A stretch of 64,000 nucleotides of DNA from Cohnella algarum (lineage in GTDB: Bacteria; Bacillota; Bacilli; Paenibacillales; Paenibacillaceae). The DNA lies in contig NZ_JAFHKM010000002.1 in NCBI RefSeq assembly GCF_016937515.1, positions 5,699,001-5,763,000 on the forward strand, written 5' to 3'. Every line of letters begins with the position of its first letter. The stretch's first letter is position 1. Under the pieces are notes generated by a model, which did no database searches, was not told the DNA's origin, and saw only the letters and a program-made list of their open reading frames with translations. Positions 28,355-37,230 of the stretch are shown here, one piece after another. The position numbers were made by a program, and so were the translations under genes.

Positions 28355-28460
28355 GTTTACAACCCCTTTTCCGCAAACGATAAATTTGGTTTCCACTTCC
28401 TCATTCTAGCAACGGCGGGGCTGCGGGATAAGGTCACGGCGGTTAGGAAAAATACTACTT

Positions 28461-29249
28461 TTATTGGATCGTTTTTTCGGACTCCGCGACGCTCCTCCGG
28501 TATTGGCCGGGGCTTGCGCCCTCCAGCGAGCGGAACACCTTGACGAAGTATTTGGCGGTTTGATAGCCCGTCCGCTCCGCGATTTCGTTCACGGAGAGGC
28601 GCGTGCCGGCCAGCAGCTCCTTCGCCCTCTGCATTCGCCGCCGCGTCAAATATTCGCTGAACGTAAGTCCCGTCTGCTCCTTGAACAGCACGCTGAAATA
28701 GCTCGCGTTTACGTGCAGCAGCTCGGCAAGGTCCCGCAGCGTAATCGGCTCGTGCATATGCTCGCGGATATACCGCACCGCCTCCTGCACTTGCGGCCCG
28801 TACGCCCGTTCCTCGCCGGAGACGACGAGCAGCTTCGGATCGACCAGCTTCTCCATCCATTCGATCCGGTGATGGTCTTCCTCCCGCTTCAGTGCCGTCT
28901 CGACCGCCTGGACGAGCCTCTTCTTGTCCAGCGGCTTCAGCAAGTAGTCGACGACCCCGTATTGCAGCGCGCGCCGGGCGTAATCGAATTCCGGATGGCC
29001 CGAAATGATCAGGACGACGGGCGGATGCGGAAGCCTGGCCACCCGTTCGACCAGCTCGAGGCCGCCGATTTGCGGCATCCGGACGTCGGTAATGAGCAAA
29101 TTGGCCTCCTGACGTTCCAGCCATTCGAGCGCCTCCGCGCCGCTTGCCGCGGCGGCGACGCGGCAGCGTCCCGCTCCCCACGCCTCCAGCGCCTTGCGCA
29201 CGCCTTCCCTCGTTCTCGGTTCGTCGTCGACAACCAGTATCGTTTTCAT
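28461..29249 (-). CDS. Response regulator, AraC output domain (YesN-like)
   Basis: 262 residues: receiver domain (about 1-118) with phosphoacceptor in LLITDVRMPQIGG and the KPLDKKRL lysine, then an AraC helix-turn-helix pair (about 160-255) with NEIAERTGYQTAKYFVKVFRSLEGASPGQYRR. The ATG overlaps the kinase stop by four bases, so the pair is translationally coupled. Likely activates the sugar transporter operon directly downstream. Confidence 0.93.
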   Translation of the reverse strand: MKTILVVDDEPRTREGVRKALEAWGAGRCRVAAAASGAEALEWLERQEANLLITDVRMPQIGGLELVERVARLPHPPVVLIISGHPEFDYARRALQYGVVDYLLKPLDKKRLVQAVETALKREEDHHRIEWMEKLVDPKLLVVSGEERAYGPQVQEAVRYIREHMHEPITLRDLAELLHVNASYFSVLFKEQTGLTFSEYLTRRRMQRAKELLAGTRLSVNEIAERTGYQTAKYFVKVFRSLEGASPGQYRRSVAESEKTIQ

Positions 29250-31012
29250 CCCGTTTTTTCCCTCCCGCGGTGGTCCGGTATTTCAAAAGAAACTTTCGTG
29301 CCGACGCCTGGCGCGCTTTCGACGATCAGGCCCTCTCCGGCCGACGCGTAATATAGGCGCAGCCTTTTTTCCACGTTGGCAAGACCGACGCCGCTGCCTT
29401 TGGACGAGCGGCCGCCCGCGCCTTGCGCAAGCGACTCCCGCAGCTCGCGGATTCGCTCCGCGTCGATGCCCGGACCGTTGTCCGCCACTTCGACGCGGAT
29501 AAAGCCCGGCCGGTCCGACGGCTCGGCGCGAACGCCGACCTCTCCGCGGCCGAGCCGCTGCTCGACGCCGTGGAGAATCGCGTTCTCCACGAGCGGCTGA
29601 ACGAGCAGCTTCGGAATCGGCGCGCGCCGGCTTTCCTCGTCCGCCTCGATGCGCCAGGCCAGCCGGTCCACCATCCGCATGTCCATAATTTTCAAATAGC
29701 GCTCCGCGTGGTCCAGCTCGTCTCCGACCGTCACCCATTCCTCCTCGTCCGCCCGCGAAATGACGTACCGGAACAACCCGGACATGGCGACGACGATCTC
29801 CGCGAGCTCCTCTTCTCCCTTTTCCTCCAGCGCCCAATAGAACGCTTCCAGCGTATTGAAAAGAAAATGCGGATTGATTTGCGCCTGCAGCGCCTTCAGC
29901 TCCGTCCGGCTTTGCACGATTTCCTTCTCGTAAACGACCTCGATCAGCTCGTTCAGCGAGCCGACCATCTGGTTGTACGTATTGTTCAGTTCGTTGATTT
30001 CCATCGCGGAAAACGTGACGGAAATCGGCCTGAGCGTCCCGAGCTTGGCGTTGCGCATCGCCTTGATCAGGTTCAGGATCGGACGGGTAATCATCGTGGA
30101 CAAAATGAACGTCAGCACCAGAAACAAAACCCCGCCGATCACGACGGCGACGAGCACGACCGTGCGGAGGACGGAAATGCCCTCGGTCGCGTAATCGACG
30201 GGCGTCAAAATGACGATCCGCCAGCCCGCCGCTTCGGACCGCCTCTCAATCGCCATGTAGTCCTCGCCGCCCACCCGGACGCTTTCTTCCTCGCCGGACC
30301 GTAAAATCCGCTCCGCGTCGGCGCCTTCCGGAAAATCGGAGGCGACGACCTGCCCCGCCCCGTCGAACAGGCCCATCCGTTCCCGATCGGGGCTGTCAAC
30401 GCTTTCATTTTCGTCCGTCAGCTCGAAATAGCTTTTCTCGACGCGCACCAGCAAATAGCCCGCATACGCGAACGACCGGTCGACCAGCCGCACGTTGCGG
30501 ATCGCCACGACGGCGTCCGGGTCGCGGGGGTCGACGCCGAGCCAGGCGAGCCGTCCCTTGCCGGCATCCGCCGCTCGAATCCATGCCTCCGGCACGCGGC
30601 CGTTCAGGCTCCCTTCCGTAAGCGGAAAGAGCATCCGGTAATCGGTCGTATACAGCTCGAGCGACCGGATGCCGGTGGCGTACGCCTCGTTTTTCCGGAT
30701 TTCCTGCTGCATCGACTGCCGCTCCGCAAAGCTCGTTTTGCGGCCGTCGAGCTCCTGCGCCATCCGCTCCTGGATCGTCGCGCTCGTCGCCACCTGCGCC
30801 GTGAACGTATCGACCTGCCGCAGCAGCACGTCCAGCTTCCCCGCGGCCTGAACCGCCGTCTGCCGGATGTGCTTTTCCGCGTTATCGCGCAGCAAGGCGG
30901 ATACCTGTCCGTAGGTGAAAAAACCGACCGCCCCGAGCACGATCAGCATGACCGCCATAAAGCCGAGAAAAATCTGGTTGCGCAGCGTATTCAACCGCCC
31001 GAGCCTGTTCAT
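29246..31012 (-). CDS. Sensor histidine kinase (YesM-like)
   Basis: 588 residues. An N-terminal transmembrane helix (about 12-35), a long extracellular sensor domain, a second helix near 285-310, HAMP, then the His_kinase domain with the phosphoacceptor region INPHFLFNTLEAFYWALEE and an ATPase domain with VENAILHG, DNGPGID and SSKGSGVGLANVEKRL. This architecture is standard for membrane sensors of carbohydrate operons. Start ATG 31012 has GGGAGA upstream; the longer frame from 31066 lacks support. Confidence 0.93.
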   Translation of the reverse strand: MNRLGRLNTLRNQIFLGFMAVMLIVLGAVGFFTYGQVSALLRDNAEKHIRQTAVQAAGKLDVLLRQVDTFTAQVATSATIQERMAQELDGRKTSFAERQSMQQEIRKNEAYATGIRSLELYTTDYRMLFPLTEGSLNGRVPEAWIRAADAGKGRLAWLGVDPRDPDAVVAIRNVRLVDRSFAYAGYLLVRVEKSYFELTDENESVDSPDRERMGLFDGAGQVVASDFPEGADAERILRSGEEESVRVGGEDYMAIERRSEAAGWRIVILTPVDYATEGISVLRTVVLVAVVIGGVLFLVLTFILSTMITRPILNLIKAMRNAKLGTLRPISVTFSAMEINELNNTYNQMVGSLNELIEVVYEKEIVQSRTELKALQAQINPHFLFNTLEAFYWALEEKGEEELAEIVVAMSGLFRYVISRADEEEWVTVGDELDHAERYLKIMDMRMVDRLAWRIEADEESRRAPIPKLLVQPLVENAILHGVEQRLGRGEVGVRAEPSDRPGFIRVEVADNGPGIDAERIRELRESLAQGAGGRSSKGSGVGLANVEKRLRLYYASAGEGLIVESAPGVGTKVSFEIPDHRGREKTG

Positions 31013-31119
31013 TGAATCAATCTCCCATTTTCCGTCTTTCGAGACTACTATACACAAGAAGGTCAAAAAAATGAAAGACCTTGACGCGCGAACGGGCCGA
31101 AAACCGGACGATAAACAAT

Positions 31120-31153
31120 AAAAAAGGAACGAACTCGATTTCTCGGTTCATCC
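31120..31153 (-). terminator. Terminator of the MFS pump gene
   Basis: GGATGAACCGAG / CTCGAATCGTTCC-type imperfect stem with loop AAAT followed by six T on the minus strand, 20 bp after the stop. Confidence 0.7.
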
Positions 31154-31174
31154 CTTTGCTTGCCATCCGTGACG

Positions 31175-32374
31175 TCAAGCCGCCGCGACGGCTTTCCGTT
31201 TTCCGACTCTCAGCGAAAAGACGAAGCAGAGCAGCAAAACCGCGCAGGCGAGCGCGTACGGGTAGTTGACGTTCAAGTCGAACAAGAATCCCGCCACGAT
31301 CGGCCCCGCGATATTGCCGAGACTCGTAAAGGCCGAGTTAAGGCCGGCAACGTAGCCCTGCTGATCCTCGGCAAGCCTCGACATCTGGGTCCCGATGGCC
31401 GGGCGCAAAATATCGATCGCCAGAAATACGATGAACGTAACGGCAAAAATCAACCAGAATTTGTGAACGAACAGCGTCATCAGAATAAACGCGCCGGCAA
31501 AGAAAAGACAAACCGAAATGACGCGCTTTTCGCCGAAACGGTTCAAAATCCAGCTGAACGCCGTCAGCTGGACCACGGCGCCGGCGATCGAGCCGAACGT
31601 GATGATGAAGGCGATATCTTTGGGCTCGAACCCGAACTTGTGATCGACAAACAGACCGAAAACCGTTTCGAAATTGGCCAAGCCGAAGGACATGACAAAG
31701 ACGATGATCAAGCTCAAAAAATAAGGCTCCCGGTAAGAACGCGCAAGCTGGGAAAGGAGGCTTTCCCGCGGTTTCGCCGCAGAAGGAGCATCGAACTTCT
31801 CTTCTCTCGAAGGCAGCGATTCCCGGAGAACGACCAGCGTGACGAATGCCGCGATCAACCCCGCGACCGCCGCGGCGTAAAAGGGGGCGCGGATGCCGAA
31901 TTCCGCGATATAGCCGCCGATGCCGGGCCCGATAATAAAGCCCGTCGTAATCGCTGCGTTAATGTACCCCATCCCTGCCGCGCGCTGTTCGTTCGTCGTG
32001 ATGTCCGCCGCGTACGCCATGACGGCCGGCATAATCATGGCGGCGCTAATGCCGCCGAGCATTCGGGAGACGAACAACAGAACCGGCGAGCTGGCCATGC
32101 CGAAAAGCGCTTCGGAGAAGGCGAACACGAGCATGCCGATCACGATCATCCGTTTTCTTCCGAACGAATCGGCCATTCGGCCCGCCAACGGGGAAAAGAG
32201 AAACTGCGTCAACGAAAACGTGGCGACGAGCAGGCCCATGAGGCTGCCGCCGATCCCCAATTCGTTCATGAACTTCGGCATGATCGGAATAATAAGTCCG
32301 ATTCCGGTAAAAACCAGAAACAGATTCAACATCAGGATCAGCAGGGCTCCGCGATTTTTCAACAATAATGTCAT
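31175..32374 (-). CDS. MFS multidrug efflux transporter, DHA1 family (Bmr/NorA-like)
   Basis: 399 residues, twelve hydrophobic segments. Motif A GRMADSFGRKRMIVIG follows helix 2, and GGISAAMIMPAVMAYAAD with GMGYINAAITTGFIIGPGIGG is the drug-pump motif C region. ATG with GGAGGAATAAATA upstream. Follows a TetR gene on the same strand, and an operator half-site matching the TetR dyad lies in its leader (32403-32421), so TetR probably represses it in the absence of a toxic ligand. Confidence 0.88.
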   Translation of the reverse strand: MTLLLKNRGALLILMLNLFLVFTGIGLIIPIMPKFMNELGIGGSLMGLLVATFSLTQFLFSPLAGRMADSFGRKRMIVIGMLVFAFSEALFGMASSPVLLFVSRMLGGISAAMIMPAVMAYAADITTNEQRAAGMGYINAAITTGFIIGPGIGGYIAEFGIRAPFYAAAVAGLIAAFVTLVVLRESLPSREEKFDAPSAAKPRESLLSQLARSYREPYFLSLIIVFVMSFGLANFETVFGLFVDHKFGFEPKDIAFIITFGSIAGAVVQLTAFSWILNRFGEKRVISVCLFFAGAFILMTLFVHKFWLIFAVTFIVFLAIDILRPAIGTQMSRLAEDQQGYVAGLNSAFTSLGNIAGPIVAGFLFDLNVNYPYALACAVLLLCFVFSLRVGKRKAVAAA

Positions 32375-32402
32375 TATTTATTCCTCCATGCTTAAACCAA
32401 AA

Positions 32403-32421
32403 TACTGAACGATTATTCTAG
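32403..32421. promoter_or_regulatory. Putative TetR operator, weaker copy before the MFS gene
   Basis: TACTGAA-CGATTA-TTCTAG: first arm identical to the operator upstream of the TetR gene (33064-33083), same 6-bp spacer length, second arm diverged. Confidence 0.5.
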
Positions 32422-32439
32422 ATGTTGCGAAAAAAAAAG

Positions 32440-33039
32440 CTATGCCGACGGTTGGGCAACGCCATGCAAAAACACGTCGATCGCCAACCGGTAAGCCTCC
32501 AGCGCCTCTTCCCGCTCCATGCTCCTGGTGTGCTGGCTTAACCCGTACAACAGGCTGTCCAGCATGACGGCCATTCCGGTCACGTTCATCGGTTTGAATT
32601 CGCCGTTGTCGATCCCCTGCTGCAGCAACTGTTCATTAAACTCGACATAACCCTTGATCAGTTGCTTGATCCGTTCCTCCACCTCCGGGTCTTTCACCGA
32701 GTTGTTGAAAAACTCGTCGACGGCTTTGGTCATCGGATGATTCAGCTGTTCGTGCGCCAGATGCTCAGCCATTCCGTACAGCTTGTCGGTGGCGTTCGAA
32801 AAGAGCGGCTCCTTGGTCAGCCATTTCTCCTCCCACTCCCGATCCGACTCCTCGATCAAGTGCAGGAACAGCCCTTCCTTGCTCTTGAAATGGTAATAGA
32901 TGTTCCCCGCGCTGCAGCCGGTCGCCTTCACGATATCCTCAATGGAAGACGCGTTGTAGCCTTTATGGATAAACAGCGCCCTGGAGGCGTCGGCTATTTT
33001 TTTCTTCGTTTGCTCGCTTTGCAATTGCTTCTTGTTCAA
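32440..33039 (-). CDS. TetR-family transcriptional repressor
   Basis: 199 residues. N-terminal helix-turn-helix (about 10-55): KIADASRALFIHKGYNASSIEDIVKATGCSAGNIYYHFKSKEGLF. The C-terminal ligand-binding part is helical. TTG start with AAAGGGGG seven bases upstream. A perfect dyad in its own promoter and a partial copy before the MFS pump suggest autoregulation and control of the pump. Confidence 0.9.
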   Translation of the reverse strand: MNKKQLQSEQTKKKIADASRALFIHKGYNASSIEDIVKATGCSAGNIYYHFKSKEGLFLHLIEESDREWEEKWLTKEPLFSNATDKLYGMAEHLAHEQLNHPMTKAVDEFFNNSVKDPEVEERIKQLIKGYVEFNEQLLQQGIDNGEFKPMNVTGMAVMLDSLLYGLSQHTRSMEREEALEAYRLAIDVFLHGVAQPSA

Positions 33040-33063
33040 GAAGCTTCCCCCTTTCCGCCATAT

Positions 33064-33083
33064 TACTGAACGTTAATTCAGTA
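33064..33083. promoter_or_regulatory. Putative TetR operator
   Basis: Perfect inverted repeat TACTGAA-N6-TTCAGTA (spacer CGTTAA), 25 bp upstream of the TetR start codon. Confidence 0.7.
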
Positions 33084-33185
33084 TTATAGCTAATAAAATC
33101 GGCCCTGACAAATGCTTGGGCGCCTTATTACGATTTTTTTCGGAACGCTCTGCCCTCCTTGCTGCGGGTTCCATGGCCTTATCGC

Positions 33186-33218
33186 AAAAAAAGCTCCCCT
33201 CCCGAAGGAGAGGAACTT
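33186..33218 (-). terminator. Terminator of the isomerase/dehydrogenase/CBM9 operon
   Basis: AGTTCCTCTCC / GGAGGGGAGCT stem with TTCG loop followed by seven T on the minus strand. Confidence 0.85.
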
Positions 33219-33247
33219 CAAGTGTAATTGGCGCCGGCGCGAACCGG

Positions 33248-33913
33248 TCAACGGCCGGCGCTTGTTTCGTACTCGCCGAACAACAGCTCTCCGAAACATT
33301 CGCTTCGGTGGAAGTCGGGCCGTTCGGAGTCGACCGGCTGCCAGCTTAAATAATGCGGATTCGGGGTCCGGTCGCCGCATTTGTAGAAATTTCCCCGCAT
33401 GAGGACGCCCGGAGCGGGCCGGAAATCGGGGAACGATCGGCGCAGGAACGCGAACGGGATCCGGAAGGCAAGCTCCCATCGGACGCGTCCGGCGGCGGAA
33501 TCGGACAGGCCGACCGCCGAGCGAATGCCGAACACGCTTCGGTCGATTTCGACCGGCCGCCGTTCTTCCCCGTTCGCTCCGAGTTGAAGCAGCAGCGCTC
33601 CCGCCGCGTTCAGCTCGAAGTTTAAGTAACGCGGATCTTGCCCGGGCAGCGGCTGCAGGAAAAACTCGACGCAGCTGTCCTCGTAGACGGGGGAGCCGTC
33701 CGCCATATGCCGAACGGTGGGAGACGCCTCGAATACGCGGAAGTTCACGTTCAGCGCCTCCTCGTCATAAAAGGCGCGAGCCTGCGTCTCGGGCGGATTC
33801 TCCGTGCGCAGCCATAGCCGGCGGCCGACGTCGATCGGCGGCAGCCGCTCCCATTCTTCCCCGCTCAAGGGTGCGGCGCCCGCACGAAAAGGCAGCGTAT
33901 ACCGATTGGTCAT
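33248..33913 (-). CDS. Carbohydrate-binding family 9-like protein
   Basis: 221 residues that look like a single CBM9-like (family 9 carbohydrate-binding) domain: EDSCVEFFLQP, YLNFELNAAGALLLQ, and the C-terminal RGNFYKCGDRTPNPHYLSWQPVD with PDFHRSECFGELLF. No catalytic domain and no signal peptide are visible, so it is a cytoplasmic stand-alone binding-type protein of unknown role. Ten bases after the dehydrogenase gene, so co-transcribed. Confidence 0.78.
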   Translation of the reverse strand: MTNRYTLPFRAGAAPLSGEEWERLPPIDVGRRLWLRTENPPETQARAFYDEEALNVNFRVFEASPTVRHMADGSPVYEDSCVEFFLQPLPGQDPRYLNFELNAAGALLLQLGANGEERRPVEIDRSVFGIRSAVGLSDSAAGRVRWELAFRIPFAFLRRSFPDFRPAPGVLMRGNFYKCGDRTPNPHYLSWQPVDSERPDFHRSECFGELLFGEYETSAGR

Positions 33914-33923
33914 GAAAGATCCG

Positions 33924-34946
33924 TTACGGAACCGGAACCCATTCGCCGCGCCGGTCCGCCGATGCTCTTTCCGCCGTCACGATTTCGATGCTGGCCCTCG
34001 TGCTCTCCGGCGTTGCCGTATCGAGCGGCAAATCCCGGGCGATCGCTTCGGCGAACGCCTTCAGCTGGTAATAATAGCCTTGGTCGGCCGGAAGCTCGGC
34101 GTAATAGCCTGCCCCGTCGTTCGGGTTCACCTTGACGCGGCTGCCGTCGAACTGCGCGTTCCCGCGCTCGAAGTTGACTTTGTAGCCCATCTCGAAGCCG
34201 AAATCCCCATTTAACGTCCAATCGACGTGGGAGGAAACGATTTTGTCGTCGCCATAGCGGTAGTGAGTCGAAACAATGTCGTAGCCGCTGCCCGGAATGA
34301 CGTTCCGCCCGTAGCAGGAGACCGCCTCCGGCTTGCCGAACAGCCAGTTGACCATGTCGGTATCGTGCACGTGCATATCGAGAAGAGCGCCTCCTCCCTG
34401 CTCATTCCTCAGCACCCAGGGCCCCCAGGACGGCGTGCCCCCGCCGCGGTAAAAGTAAGCGCTCGTCACGCGGCCGAACTTTTCGCTCGTGACAAGATCC
34501 TGCAGATACACATAAGCCGGCCAGAAGCGCAGGCATTGGCCGATCATAAGCCGCTTGCCGTTTGCTTCCGCCGCCGCGATCATCTCGTCGCATTCGGCGG
34601 CGTTCATCGCCATCGGCTTTTCGCACAGCACGTGAACGCCGCCGTTCAGGCATTGAACCGTCACATCGCGGTGGAGGAACGTCGGAAGCGTGATGTCGAC
34701 GAGCGCCAACTCCTCGCGGTCCAGCATCTCCTGCACCGACGTATACTTGCGGAAACGGCCGTAATCGATTTCGTGCTCCGACGCCGTGTCGATATTTCCG
34801 CCGCTGCCTCCGCCGTTTAGCTTGGCCTCGTCGACGTCGCACAGCGCCACGACGCGAATGGGCGCGCCTTCCCGCTCCAGCCGCAAATAGTTCTCCAGGT
34901 GCGTCCTCCCCATAAATCCGAGCCCGATCAGTCCGATGTTCAGCAT
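33924..34946 (-). CDS. Gfo/Idh/MocA-family NAD(P)-dependent sugar dehydrogenase
   Basis: 340 residues. Rossmann fold with IGLIGLGFMGRTHLENY at the N-terminus, the EKPMAMNAAECDEM motif (catalytic lysine) near 98, and the C-terminal mixed sheet with GGGALLDMHVHDTDMVNWLFG. Oxidises a sugar or cyclitol; substrate unknown. The start ATG overlaps the stop of the isomerase gene (TGATG), so the two are coupled and probably act on the same sugar. Confidence 0.9.
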   Translation of the reverse strand: MLNIGLIGLGFMGRTHLENYLRLEREGAPIRVVALCDVDEAKLNGGGSGGNIDTASEHEIDYGRFRKYTSVQEMLDREELALVDITLPTFLHRDVTVQCLNGGVHVLCEKPMAMNAAECDEMIAAAEANGKRLMIGQCLRFWPAYVYLQDLVTSEKFGRVTSAYFYRGGGTPSWGPWVLRNEQGGGALLDMHVHDTDMVNWLFGKPEAVSCYGRNVIPGSGYDIVSTHYRYGDDKIVSSHVDWTLNGDFGFEMGYKVNFERGNAQFDGSRVKVNPNDGAGYYAELPADQGYYYQLKAFAEAIARDLPLDTATPESTRASIEIVTAERASADRRGEWVPVP

Positions 34947-35794
34947 CAGCGTACCGTCCTTCCCAAAATCGCGTCCATCGACGCGGACGTATTGTAAACG
35001 ATTTGCTGCGTATGGTGCGTATAAGGCGGAATCATTTCGGCGATGACGTAGCCGTCGTACCCGATCGCCTCCAGCGCGCGAACGACCTCCGGATAGTCGA
35101 CGTCGCCCGCCAGCAGGTCGACGAAGCCGTGAAGGCCGCCCGCTTGCCGGCGATAATCCTTGAAATGAACCTTCTTGATCCGCTTGTTCAAAATCGAGAT
35201 CCAGTGTTCGGGATAACCGGCGTACACGACGTTGCCGACATCGAAGTAAGACCCGACATAGTCGGAGCCGATCGTATCGATAAATCCGCGCATTTCGAGC
35301 GGGGAGAGCAGGAATTTGTTCCACACGTTTTCGATGCCGACCGAAACTTTCACCGCTTCCGCTTCCTTCGCCAGAGCCGAGAAAAAGTTCAGGGCGTTCT
35401 CATACGCCCGTTCGTAAGGCACGACGGGCGCATTCGGAAGAAAATCGACGCCCACGGCGCCGGGAACGATCAGAACGGTGTCGACGCCGAGCACGGCGGC
35501 AAACTCCAGCTGCTTTTTTGCGATATCAAGCGCTTTCTCGCGCACCTGCTTGCTCTCGCTCGTCGGCGGGTAATCCCAATACAGTCCGCTCGCAAGACTG
35601 GACAGCTCGATTCCGGCATTGTCGGCGAAACGGCGCAGGGCGAACACGTCTTTGGCCGAGCTTTCCAGTCCGAGCGGTCCCGTCTCGTTCAACGACAGTT
35701 CGATCCCGTCGAAACCGGCTTTATTGGCGAGCGCGATGCACTCCTCGATGCCCATCCCTTCCGGAAAAGACCAAATGTTGATTCCCTTTTTCAT
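34946..35794 (-). CDS. Sugar phosphate isomerase/epimerase (AP_endonuc_2 TIM barrel)
   Basis: 282 residues. GFDGIELSLNETG (about 27-39), VGIENVWNKFLLSPLEM, GSYFDVGNVVYAGYPEHW and KVHFKDYRR supply the metal-binding acids and histidines of the xylose-isomerase-like barrel (IolE/Hyi/L-ribulose-phosphate epimerase group). ATG 35794 has AGGAGG eleven bases upstream. First gene of a three-gene operon divergent from an AraC regulator. Confidence 0.88.
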   Translation of the reverse strand: MKKGINIWSFPEGMGIEECIALANKAGFDGIELSLNETGPLGLESSAKDVFALRRFADNAGIELSSLASGLYWDYPPTSESKQVREKALDIAKKQLEFAAVLGVDTVLIVPGAVGVDFLPNAPVVPYERAYENALNFFSALAKEAEAVKVSVGIENVWNKFLLSPLEMRGFIDTIGSDYVGSYFDVGNVVYAGYPEHWISILNKRIKKVHFKDYRRQAGGLHGFVDLLAGDVDYPEVVRALEAIGYDGYVIAEMIPPYTHHTQQIVYNTSASMDAILGRTVR

Positions 35795-35971
35795 CGTGGC
35801 GGCAGCCTCCTTTAATCGGTTGTCACCGCTTATTATAGAGCCGCCGCCGCCGCCCGCCTTTAGCAAATCGGCCGGACCTTTTGCACAATCGGAATTGGAA
35901 ATATGATAGAATGCAAATGGAACGAGGGTGCACGTTAGCGAGGGTTTGCGAGGAAAGGAAGGGACCGGCCG

Positions 35972-36880
35972 ATGGAATTCGTTCGCCATACGCTCAAGGA
36001 AATGATCGCGGTGCGGAAGCTGATTTCGTTCCATTACTTCGAATTCGCCAAAGGCTACGTGTTCGAGGGCGAACAGCACGACTTCTGGGAGCTGCTGTAC
36101 GTGGACAAGGGTTCCGTCGAGGTCCGGGCGGACGACCGCACGCACCAGCTCGAACAGGGAACGATCATTTTCCATAAGCCGGGAGAATTTCATACGGTGC
36201 GGGTCGGCCAGCAGCATAAGCCGCCCAATTTGTTCGTGCTTTCCTTCGAATGCTCCTCCCCGCATATGGCCCGATTCGAAAACCGGGTCGTTCGGCTCGG
36301 CACCCGGGAACGGAACTTGGTGTCGCTCCTGCTTCAGGAAGGCTTCCACTCCTTCGAGCCGCCGTACGACAATTCGCACGTTCACGAGCTGGTCAGCCGC
36401 ACGGACGCTCCGTTCGCCAGCGAACAGGCGATGCGCAACAGCCTCGAGACGCTGCTGATCGCGCTGGTCCGGCAGCTGGACGACGCCAAACGGCAGGAGG
36501 CCCCGTCCTCGCGCAAGCCCGCCTCCTTCCAGACCGAGAAGGCGGAGCAGCAGACGGCCGAACGGATCGTCTCGTTCATGCGGTCGCGCCTCTCCGAGCC
36601 GCTTACGCTCGACCGGCTGTGCAAGGAGCATCATCTCGGCAAGAGCCGGTTGAAGGAGATTTTTCACGCGCAGGTCGGGACCGGTCCGATGGATTATTTC
36701 AAGCAGCTGAAAATCGAGGAAGCCAAGACGCTGATCCGCGAGCAGCAGTACAACTTCACGGAAATCGCCGCGATGCTCGGCTACAGCAGCATTCATTATT
36801 TCTCGCGGGACTTCAAGAAGGCAACCGGCATGCCGCCTTCCGAGTATGCCCGCTCGGCGAGGGCTCGGGTGAAATTATAG
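35972..36880 (+). CDS. AraC-family transcriptional regulator
   Basis: 302 residues: cupin sensor (about 35-80: DFWELLYVDKGSVEVRAD, LEQGTIIFHKPGEFHTV) and C-terminal double HTH (about 200-300: ERIVSFMRSRLSEPLTLDRLCKEHHLG, TEIAAMLGYSSIHYFSRDFKKATGMPPSEY). Divergent from the isomerase operon with 177 bp between, so it likely regulates that operon. Confidence 0.9.
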   Translation: MEFVRHTLKEMIAVRKLISFHYFEFAKGYVFEGEQHDFWELLYVDKGSVEVRADDRTHQLEQGTIIFHKPGEFHTVRVGQQHKPPNLFVLSFECSSPHMARFENRVVRLGTRERNLVSLLLQEGFHSFEPPYDNSHVHELVSRTDAPFASEQAMRNSLETLLIALVRQLDDAKRQEAPSSRKPASFQTEKAEQQTAERIVSFMRSRLSEPLTLDRLCKEHHLGKSRLKEIFHAQVGTGPMDYFKQLKIEEAKTLIREQQYNFTEIAAMLGYSSIHYFSRDFKKATGMPPSEYARSARARVKL

Positions 36881-37162
36881 GCTTCGTTCCAACCGGCGCA
36901 GCTCCTCGATGCGGGCTTCGATCCGCTGCGGAATCTCCGCTTTCAATTGTTCCCAAGTTGCGAACAGGCCCGGATCCATGCGGTATTCCCGGAACTCCAT
37001 GGAAGGCGCGAAGGCGCGCCTGGTCAATTCCGCGTTGACCAAACGGTCGATTTCTTCGTTCGATTCGTAAATTCCGTCAAAAGGTCCGGTGACGATGAGC
37101 CCTCTTTTGGGAGCTTCCGCTTTCGTGCATTCCAGCAAATCCGGAATCAGATAGACACAAGA
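36875..37162 (-). pseudogene. Orphan C-terminal gene fragment
   Basis: An open stretch of about 95 codons (for example LLECTKAEAPKRGLIVTGPF) with no ribosome site; an in-frame TGA closes it about 30 codons upstream of the first ATG-type start. Composition and even codon use look like the tail of a once longer protein, but I do not recognise the family. Its end overlaps the end of the AraC gene on the other strand by a few bases. Confidence 0.4.
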
Positions 37163-37201
37163 AACCGGCTCTCAGATCGTTCTGATGAGCCGGTTTTTTT
37201 C
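37161..37201 (+). terminator. Intrinsic terminator
   Basis: GAAACCGGCTC / GAGCCGGTTT stem followed by TTTTTTC on the plus strand. It would end transcripts from the AraC gene; on the minus strand the T-run is short. Confidence 0.7.
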
Positions 37202-37230
37202 TTCTATGCAACCTTGGTTAATTCGTTATA

